59,199 nucleotides of DNA from Kineosporia sp. R_H_3 (GCF_002198675.1 NZ_MWLL01000184.1:1-59199); one strand, 5' to 3'; shown: positions 1 to 8,728, counted from the first letter of the stretch. The notes: generated by a model not told the origin, from the sequence alone. Program-made: numbers and translations.

Positions 1-52
1 GTCGGGGTACCAGCCGCACCGCCCGGCCACCCCGGCCGGCTGGTACCCCGAC
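1..52. repeat. 15-bp perfect inverted repeat
   Basis: Bases 1-15 and 38-52 are exact reverse complements, separated by 22 nt. The arms lie inside the DUF2510 reading frame and encode the SGYQP and GWYPD segments. The left arm starts exactly at the window edge, so the full extent is unknown. Confidence 0.8.
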
Positions 53-130
53 CCCTGGCGGGCGGCACCGCTGCGCTGGTGGGACGGCCGCGCCTGGACC
101 GGGTGGACCCACCCGCCCGCCGGGCGCTGA
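1..130 (+). CDS. DUF2510 domain protein, C-terminal fragment (5' end outside window)
   Basis: Reading frame 2 is open from the left edge to a TGA at 128-130. The last 30 residues contain AGWYPDPW, then LRWWDGRAWTGWTH, which is the signature of the DUF2510 domain (Trp/Tyr/Pro-rich, about 35 residues, common at the ends of actinobacterial membrane and secreted proteins). The start is missing, so nothing can be said about the rest. The stop lies 3 nt before the GTG of the next gene, so the two are probably co-transcribed. Function of DUF2510 is unknown. A 15-bp perfect inverted repeat lies in this fragment. Confidence 0.75.
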   Translation, partial: SGYQPHRPATPAGWYPDPWRAAPLRWWDGRAWTGWTHPPAGR

Positions 131-133
131 CCG

Positions 134-1090
134 GTGACCTCGCCGCGGAGCGGGGCGCCGCCGGTGACCCGGGACGTCCTGCCGGAAGCCGTCGCCGACC
201 TCTACCGTGCCGCTCCCCGGGCCTGCCTCGCCGTCGTCCTCGACGGCTCGACCCGGCTGCTGCCGGTCCAGGTGCAGGGCGACCCGGCGGCGCTGACCGT
301 CACGGTCGCTGCCGAGGACGCCGACCGGCTGGACGGTGCGCGGGCCCAGGTCATGCTCGACGACGGGATCGGCTGGTTCGCCCTGCGGGCGGTGGCCGTC
401 CGTGGCGTCCTCCGGTGCACCGGCGACGACGGCGCACCGGGCCGTGCGACGTTCCGTCTCGCCGCGGACCGGACCGTCTGCTGGGACTACGGCGCCCTGC
501 GCCCGGTCGGCACACCGGCACCGGCGCCCGACGGCCGGTCCGCAGAACCGTTGCACCGCAACGCGGTCCCGACGGCAGAGCCCCAGGGCGACGGTGACGC
601 ACCGGGCGACGCGCTGCGCTTCGTCCGCGCGAGCCGGGTGCTCGTCCTCGGGACGACGTCCCCCGGCGGTATGCCGTTCGCGACCCCGATCTGGTTCGTC
701 CCCGACCGCGGAGGCGTCCTCCGGGTGACGTCCGGCGGGTCGTCCTGGGCGGGCCGCAACGTGACGACCCACCCGGACGTCACGCTCCTGCTCGGCGGCG
801 AGCGCGGTCGCGCGGACCGGCGCCGGCTCCTCGTCGAGGGCACCGCCGTCGTCCGGTCCGGGCTGCCGCCGCTGCGGACCGCGACCGCACTCGCGGCGCG
901 CTACTACCTCGCCCCGCACGAGCTGGCCACGGAGCTACGGCACCTGCCCCGCTGGCGGTTCCGGCAGGCCTACTACGCGCAGCACGGCGGGGAACCGGGC
1001 CACCTCGAGGTGGCGGTCCGCCGCGCCCGCTTCGTCCGGCAGCCGGGCGACGCCCCCGCCGAAGGGTCGCCCTCGCACCTCACGGGATGA
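134..1090 (+). CDS. Pyridoxamine 5'-phosphate oxidase-like FMN-binding split-barrel protein
   Basis: 318 residues from a GTG 3 nt after the DUF2510 stop; a second in-frame GTG at 164 is possible. Residues about 155-245 look like a flavin-reductase/PNPOx-type split barrel: a start like LVLGTTSPGGMPFATPIWFV, then a Ser/Gly-rich turn and a conserved hydrophobic strand LLLGG. The N-terminal half (about 15-130) has similar strand spacing and may be a degenerate second barrel. Such proteins bind FMN or F420 and reduce or bind small substrates; no substrate can be named. Its 3' end overlaps the convergent VOC gene by 11 nt. Confidence 0.6.
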   Translation: MTSPRSGAPPVTRDVLPEAVADLYRAAPRACLAVVLDGSTRLLPVQVQGDPAALTVTVAAEDADRLDGARAQVMLDDGIGWFALRAVAVRGVLRCTGDDGAPGRATFRLAADRTVCWDYGALRPVGTPAPAPDGRSAEPLHRNAVPTAEPQGDGDAPGDALRFVRASRVLVLGTTSPGGMPFATPIWFVPDRGGVLRVTSGGSSWAGRNVTTHPDVTLLLGGERGRADRRRLLVEGTAVVRSGLPPLRTATALAARYYLAPHELATELRHLPRWRFRQAYYAQHGGEPGHLEVAVRRARFVRQPGDAPAEGSPSHLTG

Positions 1091-1520
1091 CGGTCCGCCC
1101 GTCGACGATCGGGAACCCCGGGTTCCACGCGACCTCCCACGTGTGGCCGTCGGGGTCGGCGAAGCACGCGTGGTAGACCTCGTAGTCGGTCGTCGTCGGC
1201 GCGAGCGTCTGCCGCGCGCCCGCTGCCAGCGCGGCCGCGAGGGCGGCGTCGACCTCCTCGGCGCTGCCGAGGTTGACCGCGACGGTCACGCCCGAGAACG
1301 ACCCGGGCGGGCGGACGTCACCGGCCCCGTACCCCGAGTCGACCGCGAGCGCCGCCGCCTCGTAGACGCCGAGGTAGAAGCCACCGACGTCGAACCAGTG
1401 GATGACGCCGTCCACCGACCGCGTCGACCGCGGCCACCCGAGCGCGGTGTAGAAGGCGGCCGCACGGTCGACGTCCGCCACGCCGAGCGTGATGATCGAG
1501 ACGTTCCCCGGGCCGGCCAC
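1080..1520 (-). CDS. VOC (glyoxalase/bleomycin-resistance) family protein
   Basis: 146 residues from the GTG at 1520, chosen because it sits 4 nt after the stop of the upstream gene; an ORF extension to 1562 would overlap that gene. The protein starts with the beta strand SIITLGVADVDRAAAFYTAL and ends with FADPDGHTWEVAWNP, the paired motifs of the two beta-alpha-beta-beta-beta modules in the vicinal oxygen chelate fold; the Glu of TWEVAW is the usual metal ligand position. Members include glyoxalases, dioxygenases and antibiotic-binding proteins, and the substrate cannot be told from sequence. Probably co-transcribed with the DUF5709 gene. Confidence 0.8.
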   Translation of the reverse strand: MAGPGNVSIITLGVADVDRAAAFYTALGWPRSTRSVDGVIHWFDVGGFYLGVYEAAALAVDSGYGAGDVRPPGSFSGVTVAVNLGSAEEVDAALAAALAAGARQTLAPTTTDYEVYHACFADPDGHTWEVAWNPGFPIVDGRTVIP

Positions 1521-1524
1521 GACC

Positions 1525-1974
1525 TCAGACCGACGAGCCCTCGTCGACCGCCGTGGCGTCACCGTCGACGACGTGCATCGCCGCCTCCTCCGCGCTCGCC
1601 GCTCCGGCGTCGATGCCGACGTCGGACGCGACGAGGTCCTTCTCGGTGTCCTCGTGCGCCCCCTCGTCCGGCGCGACGAGCCGTCCGGCCCGGGGCCCGC
1701 CGACCTCGCCGTCGTCGAGGATCTCGCCCTCGACCGGGTCGACCGCGAGAGCCGGGTCCGGCTCTTCCTGCGCGAGGCGCTGGTCGAGGGACTCCCCGGT
1801 CATCTCCTCCTCGAGGGTCGTGCCGAACGAGTCCATCGCCCGGGGCCGCTCCGGCGGGGACCAGGACGTGTCGAGGACCTCGTCCGCCCCGTCCTCACCG
1901 AAGACCTGGTCCAGGTCCAGCACCTCGGAGTCGTTCTCGTCGTCGTTGACCGGTTCGTAGATGCCGTCGCTCAC
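1525..1974 (-). CDS. DUF5709 family acidic protein
   Basis: 149 residues, GTG start at 1974. It is strongly acidic and has no membrane segment or signal peptide. The conserved core includes LDTSWSPPERP, GESLDQRLAQEEPD, GRLVAPDEGAHEDTEKDLVA and SAEEAAMHVV, which I recognise as the DUF5709 family of actinobacteria. Function unknown. The promoter at 1981-2009 would put the transcription start on or next to the GTG, so the mRNA may be leaderless. The VOC gene follows after 4 nt. Confidence 0.85.
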   Translation of the reverse strand: MSDGIYEPVNDDENDSEVLDLDQVFGEDGADEVLDTSWSPPERPRAMDSFGTTLEEEMTGESLDQRLAQEEPDPALAVDPVEGEILDDGEVGGPRAGRLVAPDEGAHEDTEKDLVASDVGIDAGAASAEEAAMHVVDGDATAVDEGSSV

Positions 1975-1980
1975 GGCACG

Positions 1981-2009
1981 AGCCTGTCACCGCGCCGCCC
2001 GCGCGCCAA
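1981..2009 (-). promoter_or_regulatory. Putative promoter of the DUF5709 gene (leaderless)
   Basis: On the minus strand TTGGCG (2009-2004), a 17-nt spacer, then CAGGCT (1986-1981). The 3' end of the -10 box is 7 nt from the GTG at 1974, so transcription would begin at or within 1-2 nt of the start codon. Confidence 0.5.
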
Positions 2010-2010
2010 T

Positions 2011-2061
2011 CGATCCGCGCCCGTCGATCCGCGCCATCGATCCGCGCTGCTCGACCCGCGC
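2011..2061. repeat. Tandem CGATCCGCGC repeats between divergent genes
   Basis: Three exact copies of CGATCCGCGC at 2011, 2025 and 2038, and a diverged fourth (CGACCCGCGC) at 2052, spaced 13-14 nt. They lie between the divergent DUF5709 and ChaN/Tiki-like genes, just upstream of the -35 box of the former. An operator array is possible. Confidence 0.7.
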
Positions 2062-2078
2062 CGCGGCATCCTGGAGGC

Positions 2079-2969
2079 ATGGACAGGCTGCCGGCCGACG
2101 ACCCGCTGGACCGCTTCGTCGTCCCCGGCGCCGTCGTCCTCGTCGGCGAGATGCACGGGACCCACGAGCTGCCCGCCGTCGTCGCCCGGCTCACCGCTCT
2201 CGCCGTCGGTCGCGGTCTGCCCGTCGCGGTCGTCCTGGAGGTCCCGTCGTCCGAGCAGCCGGCCCTCGACGCGTTCTTCTCGCGCGAGGACGACACGGCC
2301 GCGCGGACGGCGCTCACGGCGTCCCGGTTCTGGCACCCGCCGCCCGGGTTCGACGACGGCCGCGCCGGCCGCGGCCTCCTGCGGCTCCTCCGGTCCCTGC
2401 ACCGCACCGCGCAGCAGGGCACCCTGGCCGTCCGCGCCGTCGACCTGCCCTGGTCGGAGCCGGGCACCGCGGTGCCGGACGACGTCGTGGCCCTGCTAGA
2501 CCGGCCGCGCGACGCCGCCATGGCCGACCTCGCCGCCGCCGCGTCCACCCCGGTCGTCGCCGACGGCGGAGCGGCGGTCCTGCTGGCGGGCAACGCCCAC
2601 ACCCGTGTCCGCCGCCGGGTCCCGTTCGGGCCGTCACCGCTCGGCGCCCTTCTCGCGCGACGCTTCCCGGACCTCGTGTCCCTGCGCGGCCACTGGTCCG
2701 GCGGCGCCTGCCGGGCGATGGTCTCCGGGCCGGGCGAGCCGGTCCCGGACGGCGCCCGGGTCGTGCGGCTCGGCCCGTCACCGACCGCACCGGGCTCGGC
2801 AGGGCTGTGGACGACGGCTCGCGAGACCCGCCGGACCGGGCACCACGGCTGGGTGAACGTCGGCCACCTGACGCCGTCCTCCCCGCTGCCGCCGCCGGGC
2901 ACGTGGCCGGACGGGTCGCCGGTACGTCCTGGCGCACCGGGCTCCCCCGGCCCGAGGATCGACCCGTGA
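2079..2969 (+). CDS. ChaN/Tiki-like (EreA/ChaN superfamily) hypothetical protein
   Basis: 296 residues; ATG preceded by GGAGG. The N-terminus has VVLVGEMHGTHE (Glu24, His26 and Glu30) and later VVLEVPSSEQ, with GNAHTR near residue 173. The GE-x-H...E plus GNAH pattern is that of the haem-binding-uptake ChaN/Tiki/erythromycin-esterase-like superfamily, whose members use these residues for metal binding or hydrolysis. No signal peptide, so cytosolic. Stop overlaps the next GTG by 3 nt (GTGA), indicating translational coupling. Exact activity unknown. Confidence 0.55.
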   Translation: MDRLPADDPLDRFVVPGAVVLVGEMHGTHELPAVVARLTALAVGRGLPVAVVLEVPSSEQPALDAFFSREDDTAARTALTASRFWHPPPGFDDGRAGRGLLRLLRSLHRTAQQGTLAVRAVDLPWSEPGTAVPDDVVALLDRPRDAAMADLAAAASTPVVADGGAAVLLAGNAHTRVRRRVPFGPSPLGALLARRFPDLVSLRGHWSGGACRAMVSGPGEPVPDGARVVRLGPSPTAPGSAGLWTTARETRRTGHHGWVNVGHLTPSSPLPPPGTWPDGSPVRPGAPGSPGPRIDP

Positions 2970-3661
2970 CGACACAGCACCCGGGCACCGCCGGCCCGCT
3001 CTCCCCCCTCCGCACGCTCTACCTCGCCACCGCCGGCGTGGCCGTCGACCTGCTCGAGCGCCACGAGGTCGCCCGGCACTGGGACGAGCCGAGCATCCTC
3101 GACCGGATGACGGTCGGGGACCTCGCCGCGCACCTCGGCCGCTCCGTCCTGCTCGTCGCGGCCTTCCTCGACGCCGACCCGCCGCCGACCGGGCCCACGA
3201 TCGGTGCCGAGGCGTACTTCGGCGCCTTCACCGGCCTCGACGACCTCGACTCCGACATGAACACCGGCATCCGGTCCCGGGCCCACGAGGACGCCTCCCC
3301 CGGTCCGGCCGGCGTCGCGGCCCGCGCACGCACGTGCCTCGACAGCCTGCCCGCACGGTTCGGGGCCGAGCCCGCCGACCGGCTCGTCGCCGCCTACGGC
3401 GGGCAGGTCATGCTCCTCGACGAGTTCCTCCGCACCCGGCTCGTCGAGCTGTGCGTGCACGCCGAGGATCTCGAGCTGTCCGTGGGGCTCGGGCCGGGCG
3501 TCGACGCCGCGGACGACGTCGCCGACCCGCCCGACGACGCACTCTCCGAGGCGGTCGCCGTCCTCGTCGGGGCCGCACGGCACCGGCACGGCGACGCCGC
3601 CGTCCTGCGGGCGCTCGCCCGCCGCGAACGCGACGCCGTCGACGCCCTGCGCTCGTTCTGA
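2966..3661 (+). CDS. Maleylpyruvate isomerase / DinB-like mycothiol-dependent family protein
   Basis: 231 residues from a GTG at 2966 overlapping the previous stop (GTGA). TVGDLAAHLGRSV near residue 50 supplies the first His of the metal site and RLVELCVHAEDLELSVGLG near residue 160 the C-terminal His; this is the pattern of the TIGR03083-type actinobacterial proteins, four-helix bundles that bind a divalent metal and often mycothiol. Known members isomerise maleylpyruvate or conjugate thiols; here the substrate is unknown. Coupled to the upstream ChaN/Tiki-like gene. It converges with the nuclease gene 16 nt away. Confidence 0.7.
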   Translation: MTTQHPGTAGPLSPLRTLYLATAGVAVDLLERHEVARHWDEPSILDRMTVGDLAAHLGRSVLLVAAFLDADPPPTGPTIGAEAYFGAFTGLDDLDSDMNTGIRSRAHEDASPGPAGVAARARTCLDSLPARFGAEPADRLVAAYGGQVMLLDEFLRTRLVELCVHAEDLELSVGLGPGVDAADDVADPPDDALSEAVAVLVGAARHRHGDAAVLRALARRERDAVDALRSF

Positions 3662-3677
3662 CCCGGCCGGCCCCGCG

Positions 3678-6600
3678 TCAGGTGAGCGTGACCGACCGGC
3701 TCACCGTCTGCGCCGCGGTGATCCCCGGGTAGGTCACGAGCACCGTGACGGTCACGGCGCCCTTCGGCGAGCGCGCGGTCTTCCACGACAGCTCGAGCTC
3801 GCGGTCGGAGCGGTCGTACTCCCGCACGCACCTCGGCGCGAGGGTCTGGACGCCGATCACCTCGACCTTCACCGAGCACGTCGCGACCCACTGCCGGGCG
3901 AGCGCGTCCGGCACCGTCCGGCCGTTCGCGTCACGCAGCTGCACGCGCACCTGGACGGTGGACCCGGCACGCGCCGTCGCGCCGTCCGCGGGCCGCGTCA
4001 CCGAGACCGCGAACCGGACCTCCTGCGCGAAGGTCGTCGTGCTGCCCGAGTAGTCGGCGTCGCCGGAGTACAACGCCCCGACGGTCGTCGCGCCGGGCGG
4101 CAGGTCCCGGGTCGACGCGCTCGTCGCGACGCCGCCGACGAGCGGCACCGGCGCCCCGAAGGCCTTGCCGCCGAGGGTGAACTGCACGGTGCCGGTCGGG
4201 GTCGCCTCCCCGGCGACGGGCGAGACCGTCGCCGTCCACGACACCGCGCCGCGGTAGGTCGCGGCCGGCGCGGACGACGTCACGGCGGTCGTCGTGGCGC
4301 CCACCGTCTGCAGGCCCGTGACGACCGGGTCGTGGTCGCTCGTGCGGAACCGGTCCGGTGCGTAGAGGGACGCCGGCCCGGCGCCGACCTGGAACACGGA
4401 CTTGAAGTTCGTGTTGTAGTCGAGCACCGACGCCTCGTCGGAGTTGATGTGGACGTCCGCGGCACCGGTCGCCCTCGGCGCGAGGGAGGCCGAGGCGAGC
4501 ACGTGGTCGAGGTAGCCCCACTGGCCGTCGAAGACGTAGGAGTACGCCTCCTCGCCGCCGAAGCGCTTCGGCAGGTTGACGTACCCGGCGCTCTCGAGCG
4601 CGAAGACCGGGTCCTCCCCCGCGTACGAGTTGAGGTCACCGACGACGAGCACGTCCGTGGTCCCGGCGGCCGGGGCGACGTCCGCGGCGAGCCAGCGCGC
4701 GAGCTCGGTCGCCTGCGCCGTCCGCCGGGCGTTCCAGCAACTCTGCCCGTCGCCCCGGTCGGCGTCGGGCGACGTGAGGTCGGTCGGGCACGAGCCCTTG
4801 GACTTGAAGTGGTTCGCGACGACCGTGACCCGCGCACCGTTGCGGCGCACGAGGAACGTCTGGGCGACCGGGTGCCGCTCGAAGACGTCGAGGCCTGCGG
4901 CGTCCTTGGCCCGGTCGGTGAACGTCGCCCCCGCCACCGGCGTCACCGCGGCCGGCTTGTAGAGCAGCGCCGTCCGGATCGCGTCGGTGCCGGCGGAGTT
5001 CGTCACGCCGGTGCCCGCGTCCGCGTCGACGAACGCCCAGGTGCCCGCCCCCTCGGCCGCGTTGAGCGCGTCCACGAGGACGGCCACGGAGCTCGACGGG
5101 CCGTACCCGTCGTTCTCGAGCTCGTTGACCCCGAGGACGTCGACGCCGAGCGAGGTGATCGCCAGGACCTGCTTGGGCAGCTGCCGGTCGTACTCGAGCT
5201 GGTTCTCCGCACCGCGGCAGCCCGTCGTCGGCCCGCCGACCCCGAGCGTGCAGCCGGTGAAGGTGTTGAAGAAGTTCAGCAGGTTGGCGCTGCCCACCCG
5301 CAGCGTGCCGCCGACGTCCGGCGTCCCCGCGGGCCGCGGGTTCGTCGCCTCGAACGTCGCCGTACCGCCGAGGGCGCCGACCGGCCGCACCCGGAACGCG
5401 TTCGGGGAGGCGGTGGCGTCACCGCCGAAGCCGTACGTGAGGACGCCGACCGCGCCGGTCACCGTGTCCCCGCCGCGCAGCGGGTTCGTCGCCGACAGCG
5501 GCGCGCCCCCGCGCCCGAAGACGATCGTCGCCGGGTTCTGCACGTTGGAGCCGTCGTCGAGGAAGATCTGGTCCGCGAGGTTCTCGGCCTGCAGGGCGGC
5601 GGCCTCCGGGCCGGGCCGGAACCGCGCCGTCGGCTGGACGAGCTTGCCGCCCGACGACACGAGCACCTCGCCGAACCGGCCGAGCTGGAACAGCTCCGTG
5701 ACCGTCATGGTCTGCGGCAGCCGGACGAGCATCCCCTCGAACGGCTCGAGCTGCTCTGGCGTCGCCGGCAGCGTCACGTCGACGGGGGCCGGTGCGGGGG
5801 CGTCGGCGCAGACGTCGATCCGGGACGCCGAGACCTGGGTCTGGTCCTGGAACTCGCCGGCCGTGCCGGTCACCTGCACCGTCTGCCCCGGGCGCACCGA
5901 GTCCGGCGAGAGCCCCTCGAGGTTGTTGAAGACGAACACCGCGTCGGACGTCGTCGGGTCGCCGTCACCGGCGTCCTGGAGGTAGAAGCCGCGCAGCGCG
6001 GGCGCCGGGCCCTCGTAGTCCCCGACGACGGTGCCCTGGACGGTCACGGTCGTTCCCGGGACCGGCGTCGCGGGACCGCTGCCCTGGACCGCACCGGCCG
6101 TCGTGTCCGGCGCGGAGCAGTCCGTGCCGGGTGCTGCGGCCACCGCGGTCGCGGCCCGCGGCGTGGGCACCGCGGCGCTGAAGTCGGCGAGGTTGTCGTC
6201 GGTGTCCGCACCGTCGAGCCGGTACACCCCGAGCGCGTTGCCGCCCGGCTCGGCCGCCGCCGGCCCCTCCCAGTCGTTCGGGGTGCCGTAGCCGACGAAG
6301 TCGACGACGCCGGGCGCGGCCGCGCACGACACCGCGACCGAGCACCCGGCGAGCGGCGCCGTCGCGCCGACCAGGGCGACCTTGCCGCTCGTGGCGCTCA
6401 TGTTCGTCGTCCCGGTCGCGTCCGGCGCGGGGAGCGCCGGGAACGTGGCCGCGCCGCCGGCGAGCTGCACCAGGTAGAACGCGCCGGGCTCGACCGTGCC
6501 GGTGAGCGGTGTCGCCGCGAACGTCGTCCCGGCCGCCGACGCGTACTGCACCGACCAGCCGGTCACGTCGACCGCGACGCTCCCCCGGTTCTGGAGCTCG

Positions 6601-6815
6601 ACGTAGTCGTTGCGGAACGAGGCGCCGCCGTTCCCGCCGCCGCCGTAGACCTCGCTGACGACGAGCCCGGACGACGCCGCCCCGGCCGCCGTCGCACCCG
6701 CGAGACCGGTGAGGCCGGACGCACAAACAGCGGCGGCGACCCCCGCGACGAGCCACTTCCTGCGGCCGGAGCGGCGGGAGGGCGCAGGGCGTGCGGCGAT
6801 CGAGCGCGACGACAT
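3678..6815 (-). CDS. Secreted ExeM/NucH-family extracellular endonuclease
   Basis: 1045 residues, ATG with GGAGG upstream. Signal peptide: basic residues 1-19, then a hydrophobic core (WLVAGVAAAVCASGLTGLAG) and an AGA-like cleavage region near 47. Then a lamin-tail domain (about 50-220, VVSEVYGGGGN, YVELQN), an OB-fold-like segment (about 230-480), an endonuclease/exonuclease/phosphatase domain from about 503 (RVGSANLLNFFN) with VNELEND, HFKSKG (about 670), VVGDLNSYAGEDPV (about 722) and SDHDPV (about 825), a bacterial Ig-like domain and a C-terminal beta domain. Family members degrade extracellular DNA or RNA for nutrients or biofilm remodelling. No LPXTG or membrane anchor is seen, so it is probably released. 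Monocistronic. Confidence 0.9.
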   Translation of the reverse strand: MSSRSIAARPAPSRRSGRRKWLVAGVAAAVCASGLTGLAGATAAGAASSGLVVSEVYGGGGNGGASFRNDYVELQNRGSVAVDVTGWSVQYASAAGTTFAATPLTGTVEPGAFYLVQLAGGAATFPALPAPDATGTTNMSATSGKVALVGATAPLAGCSVAVSCAAAPGVVDFVGYGTPNDWEGPAAAEPGGNALGVYRLDGADTDDNLADFSAAVPTPRAATAVAAAPGTDCSAPDTTAGAVQGSGPATPVPGTTVTVQGTVVGDYEGPAPALRGFYLQDAGDGDPTTSDAVFVFNNLEGLSPDSVRPGQTVQVTGTAGEFQDQTQVSASRIDVCADAPAPAPVDVTLPATPEQLEPFEGMLVRLPQTMTVTELFQLGRFGEVLVSSGGKLVQPTARFRPGPEAAALQAENLADQIFLDDGSNVQNPATIVFGRGGAPLSATNPLRGGDTVTGAVGVLTYGFGGDATASPNAFRVRPVGALGGTATFEATNPRPAGTPDVGGTLRVGSANLLNFFNTFTGCTLGVGGPTTGCRGAENQLEYDRQLPKQVLAITSLGVDVLGVNELENDGYGPSSSVAVLVDALNAAEGAGTWAFVDADAGTGVTNSAGTDAIRTALLYKPAAVTPVAGATFTDRAKDAAGLDVFERHPVAQTFLVRRNGARVTVVANHFKSKGSCPTDLTSPDADRGDGQSCWNARRTAQATELARWLAADVAPAAGTTDVLVVGDLNSYAGEDPVFALESAGYVNLPKRFGGEEAYSYVFDGQWGYLDHVLASASLAPRATGAADVHINSDEASVLDYNTNFKSVFQVGAGPASLYAPDRFRTSDHDPVVTGLQTVGATTTAVTSSAPAATYRGAVSWTATVSPVAGEATPTGTVQFTLGGKAFGAPVPLVGGVATSASTRDLPPGATTVGALYSGDADYSGSTTTFAQEVRFAVSVTRPADGATARAGSTVQVRVQLRDANGRTVPDALARQWVATCSVKVEVIGVQTLAPRCVREYDRSDRELELSWKTARSPKGAVTVTVLVTYPGITAAQTVSRSVTLT

Positions 6816-6966
6816 GAAGGACCCCTCCGGCCACGGGACGACTGCCCGCGAACCTATGGGATGACCCGGACCCTTGTGAACCCTTGGTGTCGAATGACCG
6901 GTGAACGCCGCATGACGGCTATGTCCGCTCCGCGTGGTGGCGGCCGGTCCCGGCGGAGGGCGGCGG

Positions 6967-7944
6967 TCAGCCGCCGGCCGGGAGCGTCCGCACGGCGCGG
7001 GCCTGCGCCGCCCGCTCGGCGAGCAGCGCGTCGTCCGGGTAGACCACCTCGACGAGGGTCAGCCCCTGCGGTCCCACGACCGCGGCCCCCGGGTCCCGGA
7101 CCCGGCCCGCGAGCACCTCGGCGGGCCAGGCGGGCGGACGGCGGCCGTCCCCGACGGCGAGCAGGGCGCCGACGAGAGCCCGGACCATCGAGTGGCAGAA
7201 GGCGTCCGCGACGACCCGGGCGACGGCGAACCCGTCGGCGTCGCGGGTCCACCCGTACTCCAGGAGCGTCCGGACCGTCGTCGCGCCGTCGCGCCGCTTG
7301 CAGAAGGCCGCGAAGTCGTGGAGCCCGACGAGCCGGCCCGCGGCGGCGTCCATCGCCGCGACGTCGAGCGGGCGGCGGTGCGCGAGCACGTCGTGCCGCC
7401 GCAGCGGCGGCACCCCGGCGGGGTCGTCGCAGACCCGGTACGCGTACCGGCGCCGCAGCGCCGAGAAGCGGGCGTCGAAGCCGGCCGGGGCGGGCGCGGC
7501 GCGGTGCACCCGGACGTCGCCGGGCAGGACGCCGGCGAGCCGGCGCAGCAGGGCCTGCGCGGGCGCCAGGTCGCTGCGGCCCGGCAGCGCCGCCCAGCGG
7601 TCCGGCGGGAGGTCGACGTGCGCGACCTGCCCGGTGGCGTGGACACCGGCGTCCGTGCGCCCCGCGACGACGAGCCCGAGCCCCTCCTCCGGCACCTGCA
7701 GGACCGTCCCGAGCCCGGCGAGCAGCGTCCCGGCGACCGTCCGCCGGCCCGGCTGCACGGCCCATCCGGCGAAGTCGGTGCCGTCGTAGCCGAGGTCGAG
7801 GCGGACCCGGACGAGCGGTGACCCGCCGCCGTCCCCGGCAAAGCCGGCGAGCCCGCCGGCCCCGGTCGGCGCAGCAGCGTCACGCTGTGCGCCTCCGGGC
7901 CCGGCGGGCTCGTCGGAGGTGGTGCTGGGGTGGTGCGTGCTCAG
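6967..7944 (-). CDS. truA: tRNA pseudouridine(38-40) synthase TruA
   Basis: Converts uridines 38-40 in the tRNA anticodon arm to pseudouridine. The conserved protein begins at [15 protein letters not shown]; the catalytic Asp is in [14 protein letters not shown] (residue 98 counted from the CTG), with [12 protein letters not shown] and DAFCHSMVR downstream. No ATG, GTG or TTG exists in frame between the rplQ stop and the conserved domain. The best start is a CTG overlapping the rplQ stop as CTGA, giving 325 residues with about 45 extra N-terminal residues rich in Gly/Ala. Last gene of the rpoA-rplQ-truA unit. Confidence 0.9.
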   Translation of the reverse strand: MSTHHPSTTSDEPAGPGGAQRDAAAPTGAGGLAGFAGDGGGSPLVRVRLDLGYDGTDFAGWAVQPGRRTVAGTLLAGLGTVLQVPEEGLGLVVAGRTDAGVHATGQVAHVDLPPDRWAALPGRSDLAPAQALLRRLAGVLPGDVRVHRAAPAPAGFDARFSALRRRYAYRVCDDPAGVPPLRRHDVLAHRRPLDVAAMDAAAGRLVGLHDFAAFCKRRDGATTVRTLLEYGWTRDADGFAVARVVADAFCHSMVRALVGALLAVGDGRRPPAWPAEVLAGRVRDPGAAVVGPQGLTLVEVVYPDDALLAERAAQARAVRTLPAGG

Positions 7945-8669
7945 GCCTTCGCCTCGTCGTCCGCCTCGTCGTCCGCCGGCTTGGCGTTGACGAAGCCCGC
8001 GGCCTCGGCGGCCTCGGCGGTCCGGAACCAGACCTCGGCCTTCGTCTGGCCGTACCAGGGCGACTCGGGCGTGTGGAACTTCATCGAGTCCGCGTTGCCC
8101 TTGATGTCGAAGCCCTCGGGCGCCGAGCCGTCCGCCGGGGCGGCGGCCGAGTCGGGACCGTACGGACCCTCGGCCGGCTCCGCGGCGGCCTCCACGACCG
8201 GGGTCTCCTCGGCGGGAGCCTCGGCAGCGGCGGCCTTCTTGGCCGGCGCCTTCTTGGCGGCCCGCTTCGTCGCGGCCTCGGCCTCGGCGACGGTCGACTT
8301 CTTCGCGCTGAGCGGCTCGAGCACGAGCTCGATGACCGCCATGGGCGCGTTGTCGCCCTTGCGGGGGCCGATCTTCGTGATCCGGGTGTAGCCACCCTGA
8401 CGCTCGGCCATGACCGGCGCGATCTCGGTGAAGAGCTCGTGCACGACGCTCTTGTCCCGCACGACGGTCAGCACGCGCCGACGGGCCGCGAGGTCGCCGC
8501 GCTTGGCGAAGGTGATGAGCCGCTCGGCCAGCGGGCGCACCCGCTTCGCCTTGGCCTCCGTGGTCGTGATGCTCCGGTGCGCGAACAGCTGCGTGGCCAG
8601 GTTGGCCAGGAGCAGCCGCTCGTGCGCCGGACCACCGCCGAGCCGCGGACCCTTGGTGGGCGTGGGCAT
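7941..8669 (-). CDS. rplQ: 50S ribosomal protein L17 with C-terminal sunset-like domain
   Basis: Residues 1-120 are a normal bL17 ([39 protein letters not shown]), which sits near the exit tunnel of the large subunit. The family usually ends near 120-130; this one runs to 242. Residues 121-186 are an Ala/Lys/Glu/Pro linker and 187-226 form a compact unit with [19 protein letters not shown], then [18 protein letters not shown]. That resembles the domain NCBI calls sunset, usually found on secreted or nuclease proteins. Function of the appendage is unknown. Start follows rpoA by 59 nt; stop overlaps truA. Confidence 0.95.
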   Translation of the reverse strand: MPTPTKGPRLGGGPAHERLLLANLATQLFAHRSITTTEAKAKRVRPLAERLITFAKRGDLAARRRVLTVVRDKSVVHELFTEIAPVMAERQGGYTRITKIGPRKGDNAPMAVIELVLEPLSAKKSTVAEAEAATKRAAKKAPAKKAAAAEAPAEETPVVEAAAEPAEGPYGPDSAAAPADGSAPEGFDIKGNADSMKFHTPESPWYGQTKAEVWFRTAEAAEAAGFVNAKPADDEADDEAKA

Positions 8670-8728
8670 GTCTGTCGTTCTCCTCGCGAGTTGCCCCGGG
8701 CCTGGCTAGCAGGCCCGGGGTGGGGTGG

